Shown here one piece after another: positions 8,374-17,435 of a DNA stretch of 64,000 nt. How positions within the stretch are numbered: position 1 is the stretch's first letter; each line of letters starts with the position of its first letter. The notes under the pieces were generated by a model. The model ran no database searches and had not been told where the DNA came from. It saw only the letters and a program-made list of their open reading frames with translations. The DNA comes from Pseudovibrio flavus (lineage in GTDB: Bacteria > Pseudomonadota > Alphaproteobacteria > Rhizobiales > Stappiaceae): contig NZ_SMMA01000052.1 of assembly GCF_009711345.1 (NCBI RefSeq), positions 1-64,000 on the forward strand, given 5' to 3'. The translations under genes were made by a program, and so were the position numbers.

Positions 8374-9933
8374 TTATACCGCAGGATAGACGTAGCCGCT
8401 ATCAAAACCGAGCGGAATACCCAGTGCCCAGAACAGGTAGAGGGTAATGGTCATGACGACAAGCAGACCAACCGTGTATGGCACCATCATGGAAACCAGC
8501 GTACCAACACCCGTCTTGGTGCAGTAACGCTGACAGTACATGATGATCAGCGGATAGAAGGAGAACAACGGAGTAGAAACGTTGATTGCACTATCGGAGA
8601 TACGGAAGGATGCCTGTGTCAGCTCTGGAGAGATACCAACCGCCATCAACATCGGAATAAAGACAGGCGCAAGAATAGCCCACTTGGACGATGCAGAAGT
8701 GATCAGGATGTTCAAGCACGCAGTCAGGAAGATGATACCCAAAATCGTTACCTGCGGAGGCAGGTCGATGGACTTCAGGAACTCAGCGCCGGACATTGCG
8801 ATAAGCGCACCAATCTGAGACTGGCCGAACACATAAAGGAACTGTGCGCAGAAGAAACAGAAGACGATGAAGCCAATCAGCGTGATGACGACGTTCTCCA
8901 TAGACTTCGTGATCTGCGAGGTATCCTTAAAGGTGCCTGCAATAAAGCCGTAAACGATGCCCGGAACCGCAAAGAAGATGAACAGCAGCGGTACGATGAT
9001 CTGCATGATCGGCGCCTGAGGCGAAGTCATGGAACCATCTGGCGCACGCAGCATGGAGTCTACCGGGTAGAGCAGCAGAACAAGGCCAATAGCCATTGCC
9101 AGCATAACGTAGTTCGCTGCGCGGAATGCTTTCGCTTCAAGCGGCGTAACGCTCTGAAGGGAACCTTCGTCCTCGCCTTCCGGCTGGTTGTCGATTGGCA
9201 TGAACTTCTGCAGGCGCGGCTCTACAATCTTGTCGGTAATGTACCAACATACGCCGATGACACCAAAGGTAGAGCCAAAGGAGATGAAGTAGTTACACAG
9301 CACGTTGACCGCGTAGTTCGGGTCAATAATGCGTGCAGCACCCTGCGTGAAGCCCTGCATAATCGGGTCGATGGAAGACGGCGTGAAGCTCGCTGCAAAA
9401 CCACCAGCAAGACCTGCAAAGGCCGCTGCGATACCTGCAAGTGGATGCTTGCCGGATGCATAGAACATGAAGGCCGCAATCGGCATCAAGAACACGTAGG
9501 CACTATCGGCAGCAACGTGACTTACAACACCAACGAAGATAACGGATGGCGTTACAAAACGCTGCGGGGTAATGGCCAGCAACTGCTTAAGCAGCGTGCG
9601 CAGGTAGCCCGCGCCTTCAGCAATACCGATACCAAGCGTCGCAACAATTACGATACCCAAAGGTGGGAACGTAACGAAGTTCTTCACCAGACTCTGAGAA
9701 AGCGCCAGCAACTCGGAAGGAGCCAGCATATTCTTGATCTGGATTTGCTCGCCGCTTACCGGATTGATGTAATCGAAACTGATGTAAGACAGCAGCCAAG
9801 ACGCTAGTGCTGCCACACAGAGCGCGTAGAAGAACAGAATTGTGATATTCGGAAGTCTGTTACCAACTCGCTCGATTGCTCCAAGAATGCCAGGTGAACG
9901 ACCGGCATCCAGGCTTGTCGATGGGGTGGACAT
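8374..9933 (-). CDS. abgT: AbgT family transporter
   Basis: A 519-residue inner-membrane protein of the AbgT family, with about 11-13 hydrophobic segments. The conserved region VGVVSHVAADSAYVFLMPIAA, the reentrant-like GLAGGFAASFTPSSIDPIMQGFTQG and a C-terminal SDSAINVSTPLFSFYPLIIMY match the family. E. coli AbgT imports p-aminobenzoyl-glutamate; other family members export antimetabolites such as sulphonamides. Genetic linkage to peptidase T favours uptake of a peptide-like substrate. The N-terminus is cytosolic, followed by LPNITILFFYALCVAAL. Confidence 0.92.
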   Translation of the reverse strand: MSTPSTSLDAGRSPGILGAIERVGNRLPNITILFFYALCVAALASWLLSYISFDYINPVSGEQIQIKNMLAPSELLALSQSLVKNFVTFPPLGIVIVATLGIGIAEGAGYLRTLLKQLLAITPQRFVTPSVIFVGVVSHVAADSAYVFLMPIAAFMFYASGKHPLAGIAAAFAGLAGGFAASFTPSSIDPIMQGFTQGAARIIDPNYAVNVLCNYFISFGSTFGVIGVCWYITDKIVEPRLQKFMPIDNQPEGEDEGSLQSVTPLEAKAFRAANYVMLAMAIGLVLLLYPVDSMLRAPDGSMTSPQAPIMQIIVPLLFIFFAVPGIVYGFIAGTFKDTSQITKSMENVVITLIGFIVFCFFCAQFLYVFGQSQIGALIAMSGAEFLKSIDLPPQVTILGIIFLTACLNILITSASSKWAILAPVFIPMLMAVGISPELTQASFRISDSAINVSTPLFSFYPLIIMYCQRYCTKTGVGTLVSMMVPYTVGLLVVMTITLYLFWALGIPLGFDSGYVYPAV

Positions 9934-10418
9934 AAAATTTATTCCCGCTCAGGCATAACTTCATTAGCGAAGCTTGCCGAATTCTTTTCGTTTCTGCCGC
10001 GTAAATACCCCGTAGAGCAATACAATGGCAACGCAGGGATAATACCGATATTTACGCATATGCGCTGTTTTAATTGATTTTTGGAAAGCAAAGTCCCCTT
10101 TAAGCGACTGGGAACCAATAGGATTCCTACAGCAGTATTAAGTTAAGTTGCCCAGCAGAGAACTAAAATTACTAGTGCCCAGCACCGCTGATCTTCTGCT
10201 GATTTACGACACGACTCTAACTTTTGATTTGGAACGGCATCGTGTAAAAAGAACACTAGGGTATACAAAAGTATCCCTAATATTTCTATCTAAGGCACTT
10301 TTATGTAATAATATTACATATTGAGCGCCAATTTTTACCATTCATCACTTTAAGGTCCAAAAACAAAAAGGGCGAAGCTCTCGCTCGCCCTCTTCAAATA
10401 ACTATTGCGCTAAATAGA
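9934..10418. other. AT-rich intergenic region upstream of abgT
   Basis: 485 bp without a credible gene. It holds the abgT promoter region, an imperfect hairpin TAGGGTATAC-AAAA-GTATCCCTA at 10257-10279 and a perfect AT-rich palindrome at 10302-10320. No RNA gene was recognised. Confidence 0.6.
10302..10320. promoter_or_regulatory. Zur-box-like palindrome TATGTAATAATATTACATA
   Basis: A perfect inverted repeat with arms TATGTAATA and TATTACATA around a central A. Its core TGTAATAATATTACA differs at one position from the box upstream of znuC in this window (TGTAATAATATAACA). It lies 369 bp upstream of abgT. A Zur operator is a hypothesis; AT-rich intergenic sequence can yield such palindromes by chance. 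Confidence 0.4.
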
Positions 10419-11267
10419 TTAGACTGCCGTCGCCATCAGGCGATAGGTGATCTGCGCAGCAGTAAAGTCCCAAGCAGCATTACCGTCTGGAGCCAGCTCA
10501 ACAACGTCGATACCTACGCATTTGCGGCCCTTCAAAGCATGTTCAACCAAGTGCAAAGACTGGTAATAGCTCAGACCACCCGGCACAGGAGTGCCTGTCG
10601 CAGGCATCTGGGAAGGATCAATACCGTCAACGTCGAAGGAGATGTACACCAGCTCCGGGAAGTCTTCGGGAAGATCAACCGCATGGATATTGCCGGTTAC
10701 CAGCTCCTCTGCATCCTTGAAGAACACATTGAACTTCTCGCGGCTTTCCATTTCCTGCTCGCACAACGCGCGAACGCCAAACTGGGCAAGGCGAACTTTC
10801 TCTTCCGCCAGCAGGTTCATTACAGACGCGTGGGAGTGCGGATTACCCTGATAGGCAATGCGCAGATCTGCATGGGCATCAATGTGAACGATACCGACTG
10901 GCTGACCAAGAGCACGAGCAACACCAACTACGGCGCCATACGTGATGGAATGCTCACCACCCAGCACCACAGGTTCCTGACCTGCTTTCACAGCAGCTTC
11001 CGTACGCTGAGCAAGACGCTCCATAACCTCAGGAAGATCGCCCTCGCAGTTCACCTCTTCCTGAGTGTGAATGCCAAGTGCGCAAGGCTCAACGCCATTC
11101 GTGATGCGCTCAAGCTCGTTACTGGCTTCAATAATTGCCGCCGGACCGTTGATTGTGCCGGAACCATAGGAGACAGTGCGCTCCAATGGCATCGGGATAA
11201 CCTGAAAACGAGCGGTTTCAGCAGAGCGCTCGCCCTCGGTGAGTTCGCTACCAAGAAAAATAGTCAT
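10419..11267 (-). CDS. speB: Agmatinase (ureohydrolase family)
   Basis: A 282-residue dimanganese ureohydrolase hydrolysing agmatine to putrescine and urea. Metal ligands are seen in GGEHSITYG, HIDAHADLR and SFDVDGIDP, with MPATGTPVPGGLSYYQ completing the active site. It is the last gene of the polyamine operon, after arginine decarboxylase, so agmatinase is a better call than arginase. ATG 11267 is preferred over ATG 11273, because AGGAG is six bases from the former and directly abuts the latter. Confidence 0.88.
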   Translation of the reverse strand: MTIFLGSELTEGERSAETARFQVIPMPLERTVSYGSGTINGPAAIIEASNELERITNGVEPCALGIHTQEEVNCEGDLPEVMERLAQRTEAAVKAGQEPVVLGGEHSITYGAVVGVARALGQPVGIVHIDAHADLRIAYQGNPHSHASVMNLLAEEKVRLAQFGVRALCEQEMESREKFNVFFKDAEELVTGNIHAVDLPEDFPELVYISFDVDGIDPSQMPATGTPVPGGLSYYQSLHLVEHALKGRKCVGIDVVELAPDGNAAWDFTAAQITYRLMATAV

Positions 11268-11281
11268 GTCCATCTCCTAGG

Positions 11282-11325
11282 GCATACTCTCAACCGCCGG
11301 AACCTCCGGTCATTCAAGAGTATGC
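11282..11325 (-). other. Intercistronic hairpin between nspC and speB
   Basis: Outer arms GCATACTCT/AGAGTATGC enclose an inner ACCGGA/CCGG-rich hairpin. There is no T-tract, so it is more likely an RNA-processing or stabilising element, or a REP-like unit, than a terminator. Confidence 0.55.
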
Positions 11326-11341
11326 GCAAATTCAAAAAGCG

Positions 11342-12520
11342 TTACGACAGCCTGTTCAGGAAGTCTTCGTAACCGAACTGGCGCACCAGCTTCAGCTCAT
11401 CGGTCTCGCTGTTCCAAAGTGCAATCGTTGGCAATGGCACACCGTTAAAGGTGTTGGTCTTGACCATGGAATAGTGGCCCTGATCAAGGAACGCAAAACG
11501 ATCACCAACCTGAAGCGGCTCGGCGCGGGCGTAATCGCCAATCACGTCGCCAGCCAAGCAGGATGGACCGCCAAAGCGATACATATGACCACCTTCGCTA
11601 ACCTCCCCCAGCATTGCTGGACGGTACGGCGCTTCGATCACGTCTGGCATATGGCAAGTTGCCGAAATATCGACGATCGCCAGATCCATATCGTTGCGAT
11701 GGATGTCCAGAACTTCACCAACCAGAATACCCGCATCAAGGGCAACGGCTTCACCCGGCTCCAGATAGACTTCCAGACCGGTACGTTCACGCAGGTCTTT
11801 GATGAAAGCAATCAGCGCCTCGCGGTCATAATCCGCGCGGGTAATGTGATGACCACCACCGAAGTTAAGCCATTTCAGCTGACCGAAGTACGGCGCAATC
11901 TTCTCTTCAATCGCAGCCCATGTACGCTGTAGAGGCTCAAACGCCTGTTCGCACAGAGTATGCATATGAAGACCGTCAACACCTTCAAGAACTTCCGCCG
12001 ACAACATAGAAACCGGCGTACCAAGACGAGAGCATGGTGCGCATGGATCGTACTTTGGCACTTCACCCTCAGAATGCTGCGGGTTGATGCGCAAACCAAC
12101 CTGAATGTCACGGCCACTGGCGCGTACATTTGGAAGGAAACGATCTTTCTGTGTCGGGGAGTTGAAGATCAAATGATCGGAAAGCGCGATGATCTCATCA
12201 ATATCTTCGGCTTTGTATCCAGCGCAGAAGGTTGCAACTTCACCGCCGTATTTCTCGCGTCCAAGGCGCGCCTCGTAAATACCGGAGGCACAGGTACCTT
12301 GAAGGTACTCTCGCACTACCGGCGCAAGGGCGAACATGGAGAATGCCTTCAGCGCAGAAAGAATATGGGCGCCCGAACGGTCGCCCACATCTTTCAGAAC
12401 TTGCAGATTGCGCCGAATGGCTGCTTCGTCAACAACGAAGCACGGGGACGGAACGCGGTTCAGGTCAAAGGACTTGAACGCGCCGGGATCCCCGGCCTGT
12501 GTCTGCATCATTTCTGCCAT
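11342..12520 (-). CDS. nspC: Carboxynorspermidine (carboxyspermidine) decarboxylase
   Basis: A 392-residue PLP-dependent, alanine-racemase-fold (group IV) decarboxylase removing CO2 from carboxyspermidine or carboxynorspermidine. The PLP lysine is in ILSALKAFSMFALAP. GLHMHTLCEQ and the glycine-rich WLNFGGGHHIT bind the phosphate, YLEPGEAVALDAG matches the EPGE block, and the active-site Cys is in FGGPSCLAGDVIGDY. The stop of the upstream dehydrogenase is two bases from this start. With SpeA and SpeB supplying putrescine, the physiological product is probably spermidine, although norspermidine or homospermidine-type products cannot be excluded. Confidence 0.92.
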   Translation of the reverse strand: MAEMMQTQAGDPGAFKSFDLNRVPSPCFVVDEAAIRRNLQVLKDVGDRSGAHILSALKAFSMFALAPVVREYLQGTCASGIYEARLGREKYGGEVATFCAGYKAEDIDEIIALSDHLIFNSPTQKDRFLPNVRASGRDIQVGLRINPQHSEGEVPKYDPCAPCSRLGTPVSMLSAEVLEGVDGLHMHTLCEQAFEPLQRTWAAIEEKIAPYFGQLKWLNFGGGHHITRADYDREALIAFIKDLRERTGLEVYLEPGEAVALDAGILVGEVLDIHRNDMDLAIVDISATCHMPDVIEAPYRPAMLGEVSEGGHMYRFGGPSCLAGDVIGDYARAEPLQVGDRFAFLDQGHYSMVKTNTFNGVPLPTIALWNSETDELKLVRQFGYEDFLNRLS

Positions 12521-12522
12521 TC

Positions 12523-13734
12523 TTAGAACTCTACTGGACCGTCCAGCTCAACAACCTGCCAAGGCAGACCCTGAGTGTTCAACATGTCCATGTATGCGTC
12601 TGGATCAAGCTGTTCCATGTTCCATACACCCGGCTCTTTCCAAATGCCGTTCAGCACCATAGCAGCGCCGATCATTGCAGGCACACCAGTGGTGTAGGAA
12701 ACAGCCTGAGAGCCAACTTCTGCATAACACTCTTCGTGATCGCAGATGTTGTAGATGTAGTAGGTCTTTTCGCCAGAACCGTCTTTTGCTTCACCGGTAG
12801 CAATGTCACCAATGCAGGTCTTGCCTTTGGTAAGTGCACCGAGGTCGCCCGGATTTGGCAGAACGGACTTCAGGAACTGAAGCGGGATGATTTCGTGACC
12901 TTCGTGCATGACCGGCTCGATAGAGGTCATGCCAATGCCTTCCAGAACGCGAACGTGGTTGATGTACGCATCACCGAAAGTCATCCAGAAGCGAGCACGC
13001 TTGATTTCAGGGTAGTGCTCTTTCAGGCTTTCCAGTTCCTCATGGTACATGAGGTACATGTTCTTCTCGCCAACGCCCGGGAAGTCGAAAGCGACTTTGT
13101 GGGTCATTGCAGGAGAGATAACCCAGTCACCATTTTCCCAGTGACGTGCGTCTGCAGTCACTTCGCGGATATTGATTTCAGGGTTGAAGTTGGTTGCAAA
13201 AGCCTGACCGTTGTCACCACCGTTACAGTCGAGAATGTCGATCTGACGGATGGAGTTCAGCTTGTGCTTCTTCAGCCATGCAGCGTAAACGGAAGTTACG
13301 CCCGGATCGAAACCGGAACCGAGGATCGCAGTCAGGCCAGCTTCTTTGAAGCGCTCCTGATAAGCCCACTGCCAGTGATATTCGAATTTCGCTTCGTCTT
13401 CTGGCTCGTAGTTTGCAGTATCAAGGTAGTTGATGCCAGCTTCAAGGCAGGCATCCATCAGCTTCAGGTCCTGGTAAGGCAGAGCAAGGTTTACCAGAAG
13501 TTCTGCGCCGGTTTCCTTGATGAGCGCTACGACTGCGGCAACGTCCATAGCGTCCACTTCCGCAGTCTTAATCTCTACGCCGGTCTTTTCCTTGACGCTC
13601 TTTGCGATATCGTCACACTTGAATTTGCGGCGTGATGCCAACGTGATCTCGGAGAAGATGTCCGAGTTCATTGCCATTTTGTGTACGGCTGCGGAAGATA
13701 CACCGCCAGCACCGATGACCAGAGTCTTACCCAT
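12523..13734 (-). CDS. Carboxynorspermidine/carboxyspermidine dehydrogenase (saccharopine dehydrogenase family)
   Basis: A 403-residue NADPH-dependent enzyme that reductively condenses L-aspartate beta-semialdehyde with putrescine (or diaminopropane). The N-terminal Rossmann fold starts TLVIGAGGVSSAAVHKMA. Further family stretches are LDTANYEPEDEAKFEYHWQ, ILGSGFDPGVTSVYAAW and SYTTGVPAMIGAAMVLNG. It lies 22 bp after speA and directly before nspC, which defines it as CASDH rather than lysine-pathway saccharopine dehydrogenase. Often abbreviated CASDH or labelled lys1-like. Confidence 0.92.
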   Translation of the reverse strand: MGKTLVIGAGGVSSAAVHKMAMNSDIFSEITLASRRKFKCDDIAKSVKEKTGVEIKTAEVDAMDVAAVVALIKETGAELLVNLALPYQDLKLMDACLEAGINYLDTANYEPEDEAKFEYHWQWAYQERFKEAGLTAILGSGFDPGVTSVYAAWLKKHKLNSIRQIDILDCNGGDNGQAFATNFNPEINIREVTADARHWENGDWVISPAMTHKVAFDFPGVGEKNMYLMYHEELESLKEHYPEIKRARFWMTFGDAYINHVRVLEGIGMTSIEPVMHEGHEIIPLQFLKSVLPNPGDLGALTKGKTCIGDIATGEAKDGSGEKTYYIYNICDHEECYAEVGSQAVSYTTGVPAMIGAAMVLNGIWKEPGVWNMEQLDPDAYMDMLNTQGLPWQVVELDGPVEF

Positions 13735-13756
13735 TTATTGAGCCTCCAGTTAGAGA

Positions 13757-15646
13757 TTATTCGTAATAAGTGTAACCATTGATGCTGTCGCGGTAAGCCG
13801 CCACCAGCGTTTTTCGATCCGCGTTCTTCAGCTTACCGGCAGAAATCGCTTCATCGATAGATTTGCGGAATGCGTCCATACAGTCCTTAGGGTCATACTC
13901 TACATAAGAGAGCACCTCAGAGATTGTATCGCCTTCCACTTCCTGCAACAGATCAAAGCCACCATCTTCACGAAGATCGATAGTAGCAACGTTCGTGTCG
14001 CCGAAAAGATTGTGCAGGTCGCCCAGAGTTTCCTGATAGGCACCTATGAAGAACACGCCCATGTAGTAAGGCTTGCCTTCTTGAAGGGAGTGCACTGGCA
14101 GAGACGGATGAATGCCATCTGCCAGAATAAATTTGTCCACTTTGCCGTCTGAGTCGCAAGTAATATCAGAAAGCACCGCACGGCGATCCGGCTCCTCGTT
14201 GAGCTGCTGAAGCGGCACAACAGGGTGCAGCTGATCAATCGCCCAAACGTCCGGCAATGACTGGAACAAAGAGAAGTTGCAGTGATAGATATCGACCAGC
14301 TTCTCCAGATGTGCCGCAACTTCCGGCGCATCTTCCAGATCCCGTGCCAGCACCTTGATGCGGGACATGAGGTAGAGATAGATGCGCTCACCGCGGGCCA
14401 TCTGGCGCAGATCAATGTAACCACGGCGGAACAGAGCTCGCAATTCGTTGCGATAGAAGTCCGCGTCGTTGATACATTCCTGCAGACGCTCAACGCTCAG
14501 ATAATTGTTTACCTCAGCAAGGTCGAAAACCAGATGGTGGTCACCTTCTTCCGGTTCGATCTTGTTTGGCGCATCAAACAGCGTTGCTTCAAGAACGTTG
14601 AAGATAAGCATAGAAGACGACGCAACAGCTGCGCGGCCACTCTCGGTTACGATTGTCGGATGAGGCAGCTCAGCTGCATCCATTGCATAAGCAACGGTCT
14701 CAACCACGTTATCGCAGTATTCTTCAACGGAGTAGTTAGTTGAGTTCTCGGTCGCTTTCTTTTCGCCGGTGTAGTCAACACCCAAGCCGCCGCCCAAATC
14801 AAGGAAGCTCAAAGGAGCACCTTCTTTGGTCAGCTCAACGAAATAGCGACATGCCTCACCAACAGAACGGCGCACATCGTTCACATCCGGCACCTGAGAA
14901 CCGAGGTGAGAGTGCTGCAACTTCAAGCAATGCAGAAGGTTGTGTTCGCGAAGCTTATCAATAACCGCAACCAGCTGATCGGTGTTCATACCAAACACCG
15001 AACGATCACCGGAACTCTGCGCCCAGTTACCACCAATCTGGTTGGTCAGCTTAACGCGAACGCCAAGCAGCGGCTCTTCACCCAGTTCTTGAGCAACCGA
15101 GATAACGGTCTCAAGCTCCTTAGGGCTTTCCAACACGATAAAGGTGTTAAAGCCAAGCTTACGAGACAGAATAGCGAGACGAACGAATTCCTCGTCCTTG
15201 ACGCCATTACAAACAATAAGGGCGTCTTTCGCCAAGCGGTGTGCAAGCGCAATCACCAACTCAGGCTTGGAGCCAGCTTCAAGGCCGTAAGAATAAGGGC
15301 GGCCATATTCCACGATACGGTCAACAACCTGCGCCTGCTGGTTCACCTTAATAGGGAACACGCCGCGATACTGGCCGTTATATTTGACGCGCTTAATCGC
15401 TTCTTGAAAGCTTGTATTAATATGATGGATCTCGTGCTGCAAAAACGAACTAACGCGCAGCAAAACAGGCGCGTGAATACCGCGCATTTCAAGATCATGA
15501 ACGATTTCTGGAAGACTAACTTTAGGCGCTTCTGGACGAAGCGGGTTACTCAATCCGATATCACCGTTGGGAAGAACAGAAATTAGTCCCTTCCCCCATC
15601 GATCCAACCCATACACAGAGTGTGGAGCAACATCGTTATTGCGCAA
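13757..15646 (-). CDS. speA: Biosynthetic arginine decarboxylase, TTG start
   Basis: A 629-residue PLP-dependent decarboxylase converting arginine to agmatine, the usual length for SpeA. The PLP lysine region reads YRGVFPIKVNQQ, the product-binding HLGSQVPD and SFLDLGGGLGVDY are present, and ITCDSDGKVDKFI contains the active-site Cys of the C-terminal domain. Translation begins at TTG, supported by AAGGA eight bases upstream; no ATG or GTG lies near the conserved N-terminus SVYGLDRWGKGLI. It is the first gene of the polyamine operon speA-CASDH-nspC-speB. Confidence 0.95.
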   Translation of the reverse strand: MRNNDVAPHSVYGLDRWGKGLISVLPNGDIGLSNPLRPEAPKVSLPEIVHDLEMRGIHAPVLLRVSSFLQHEIHHINTSFQEAIKRVKYNGQYRGVFPIKVNQQAQVVDRIVEYGRPYSYGLEAGSKPELVIALAHRLAKDALIVCNGVKDEEFVRLAILSRKLGFNTFIVLESPKELETVISVAQELGEEPLLGVRVKLTNQIGGNWAQSSGDRSVFGMNTDQLVAVIDKLREHNLLHCLKLQHSHLGSQVPDVNDVRRSVGEACRYFVELTKEGAPLSFLDLGGGLGVDYTGEKKATENSTNYSVEEYCDNVVETVAYAMDAAELPHPTIVTESGRAAVASSSMLIFNVLEATLFDAPNKIEPEEGDHHLVFDLAEVNNYLSVERLQECINDADFYRNELRALFRRGYIDLRQMARGERIYLYLMSRIKVLARDLEDAPEVAAHLEKLVDIYHCNFSLFQSLPDVWAIDQLHPVVPLQQLNEEPDRRAVLSDITCDSDGKVDKFILADGIHPSLPVHSLQEGKPYYMGVFFIGAYQETLGDLHNLFGDTNVATIDLREDGGFDLLQEVEGDTISEVLSYVEYDPKDCMDAFRKSIDEAISAGKLKNADRKTLVAAYRDSINGYTYYE

Positions 15647-15666
15647 CTGTTTATCCTTTTATACAC

Positions 15667-15683
15667 CGGGCAGCACATGCCCG
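15667..15683 (-). other. Hairpin in the speA leader
   Basis: Stem CGGGCA/TGCCCG with a five-base loop ends about 20 bp before the TTG start. A second hairpin, CCTGCT/AGCAGG, lies about 110-135 bp further upstream near 15793-15806. They suggest a structured leader; no known riboswitch consensus was recognised. Confidence 0.45.
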
Positions 15684-16274
15684 ACCACGCAATTACCAGC
15701 TCTACCGACCTACTCACATCAAAATGACATCATGGTTTCATGCGCATTCGATGCATCAGAGGCTTTATAACTAGTGGAAAAGGCCCTGCTTCCAAGCAGG
15801 AGTAGACGAATACAGTTTACGTCCAATCGAGGACAACATCCGTCGGGGTTAAACAGCATTTTTCACTCGATAGTCAACCTCGCACCGCTATCTACCAACA
15901 TATTTTCATAGGTTAGCAACAAGTCGATTTGTTGACGATCCCAGAAGTTTTTTACGCCTCTCTCACTAGACGTCAAACAACTTGTGTGACGGTAAGCCCG
16001 CATATCAAAACACAACCCAAAATACAAAATACAATAAAGTAAAAATTGCAGTTAGCCTAATTAACAACCAAAAACATATTAGCATCACTGCAATATATAC
16101 CAATACAACAAAGCTTACCTATAATTAAACATAACCATAAATTTTGCAGATAAACATAAATAACTTACAGTGACCCTCGTAATATTATAGAATTATAATA
16201 ATCGAACAAAAAATAACGATGAAAACCAGAGGTAATCTCGACGTCTAGATTATAAATCCATGGGAGGAACCATA
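15684..16274. other. Divergent regulatory region, speA operon / TRAP operon
   Basis: About 590 bp without a gene, very AT-rich from about 15960 on. It contains inverted repeats CAACAA-GTCGAT-TTGTTG (15917-15934) and TATTATA-GAAT-TATAATA (16183-16200), the latter 75 bp before the TRAP receptor start. These are possible operators; no matching regulator gene is adjacent. Confidence 0.45.
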
Positions 16275-17378
16275 ATGAAACGCCTTGATAGAAGAAGCTT
16301 TCTCAAGGGCAGTGCGCTGGCTGCAACCGCAACAACAGCATCCCTCGCAGCACCTTCAATCGCTAGAGCCCAACCGGTTCAAATGAAGATGCAAGCAGCG
16401 TGGGGTGGCGGCATTTTTCTTGAAAACGCGCAGTCCTATGTAGACCGCGTCAACCAGATGGCTGGCAACGCCCTTCAGATTGACCTTCTGCCAGTAAACT
16501 CGGTCGTGAAAACCAGCCAGATGCAGGATGCGGTACACCGCGGCGTGCTTGATGCTGCACACTATGTTCCTGCCTATTGGTACTCCAAATCCAAAACAGC
16601 CTCCTTGTTTGGCACAGGCCCATGCTTTGGCTGGTCTTCTCAAGAAGTTCTCGGCTGGGTCAACTATGGCGGCGGTCAGGAACTCTTTGACGAACTCATG
16701 GGCATTCTGGGCCTCAATGTTGTTTCCTTCTTTAATAGCCCAATGCCAGCTCAGCCTCTTGGATGGTTCAAGGAAGAGATCACCGACGCTGCTCAAATGA
16801 ACGGCCTGAAGTACAGAACCGTTGGTCTAGCAGCTGATGTTCTGCTGGAAATGGGCATGTCTGTTGTCCAGCTTCCGGGCGGTGAAATTCAGCCAGCCAT
16901 GAAGTCCGGCCTTATCGATGCAGCAGAGTTCAACAACCCGACGTCTGACCGAGACTTCGGCATGCAGGATGTTTCAAAGCACTATCACCTTGCATCGTTT
17001 CACCAGTCTCAGGAGTTCTTCGAAGTCACCTTCAACAAGCAGAAGTATGAAGCTCTGCCAGACGAGCTGAAGGCAATCTTGAAGTATGCGTCAGAAGCAG
17101 AGAACTCCAACTTCTACTGGCACAACACCAAACGCTATGCGGAAGATCTGGAAACACTTGCCAACGATCAGGGCGTGAATGTGTACCGCACGCCAGATTC
17201 AGTCATGCAGGCCCAGCTTGAGGCTTGGGACATTGTCGTTGACCGCATTTCCAACGAAGACCCGTTCTTCGCGAAGGTCGTAGATTCCCAAAAAGCCTAT
17301 GCAAGGCAGGTGATGAACTACCTGAACCTGAACCAGCCTGACTACAAGTTGGCTTACGCCCACTATTTCGGCAGCTAA
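16275..17378 (+). CDS. TRAP transporter solute-binding protein, TakP-like, Tat-exported
   Basis: A 367-residue periplasmic receptor. The twin-arginine signal LDRRSFLKGSALAATATT precedes a cleavage site near ARA-QP. The stretches MKMQAAWGGG, YYGGG-type VNYGGGQELFDELM, and ALGWFKE-like QPLGWFKEEI resemble Rhodobacter TakP, which binds 2-oxo acids with a cation. ATG 16275 is chosen because GGGAGGA lies about six bases upstream; ATG 16260 lies 5' of that site. First gene of a TRAP-amidase-dehydrogenase cluster. Ligand unknown; a keto or hydroxy acid or its amide is plausible from context. Confidence 0.88.
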   Translation: MKRLDRRSFLKGSALAATATTASLAAPSIARAQPVQMKMQAAWGGGIFLENAQSYVDRVNQMAGNALQIDLLPVNSVVKTSQMQDAVHRGVLDAAHYVPAYWYSKSKTASLFGTGPCFGWSSQEVLGWVNYGGGQELFDELMGILGLNVVSFFNSPMPAQPLGWFKEEITDAAQMNGLKYRTVGLAADVLLEMGMSVVQLPGGEIQPAMKSGLIDAAEFNNPTSDRDFGMQDVSKHYHLASFHQSQEFFEVTFNKQKYEALPDELKAILKYASEAENSNFYWHNTKRYAEDLETLANDQGVNVYRTPDSVMQAQLEAWDIVVDRISNEDPFFAKVVDSQKAYARQVMNYLNLNQPDYKLAYAHYFGS

Positions 17379-17388
17379 CCAACACCTG

Positions 17389-17408
17389 TCGGGGGCTTCT
17401 GCCCCCGA
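17389..17408 (+). other. Intercistronic hairpin after the TRAP receptor gene
   Basis: An eight-pair GC stem TCGGGGGC/GCCCCCGA with loop TTCT is followed only by TAGTTTTC. Probably a partial terminator or 3' stabiliser that lets the receptor be made in excess over the membrane subunits. Confidence 0.65.
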
Positions 17409-17435
17409 TAGTTTTCACATTGTGTGGGGGGCACG

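Noticed and set aside
8368-9807. 479-codon open frame opposite abgT
   Set aside because: Highly charged low-complexity translation antisense to a clear membrane transporter; no domain seen.
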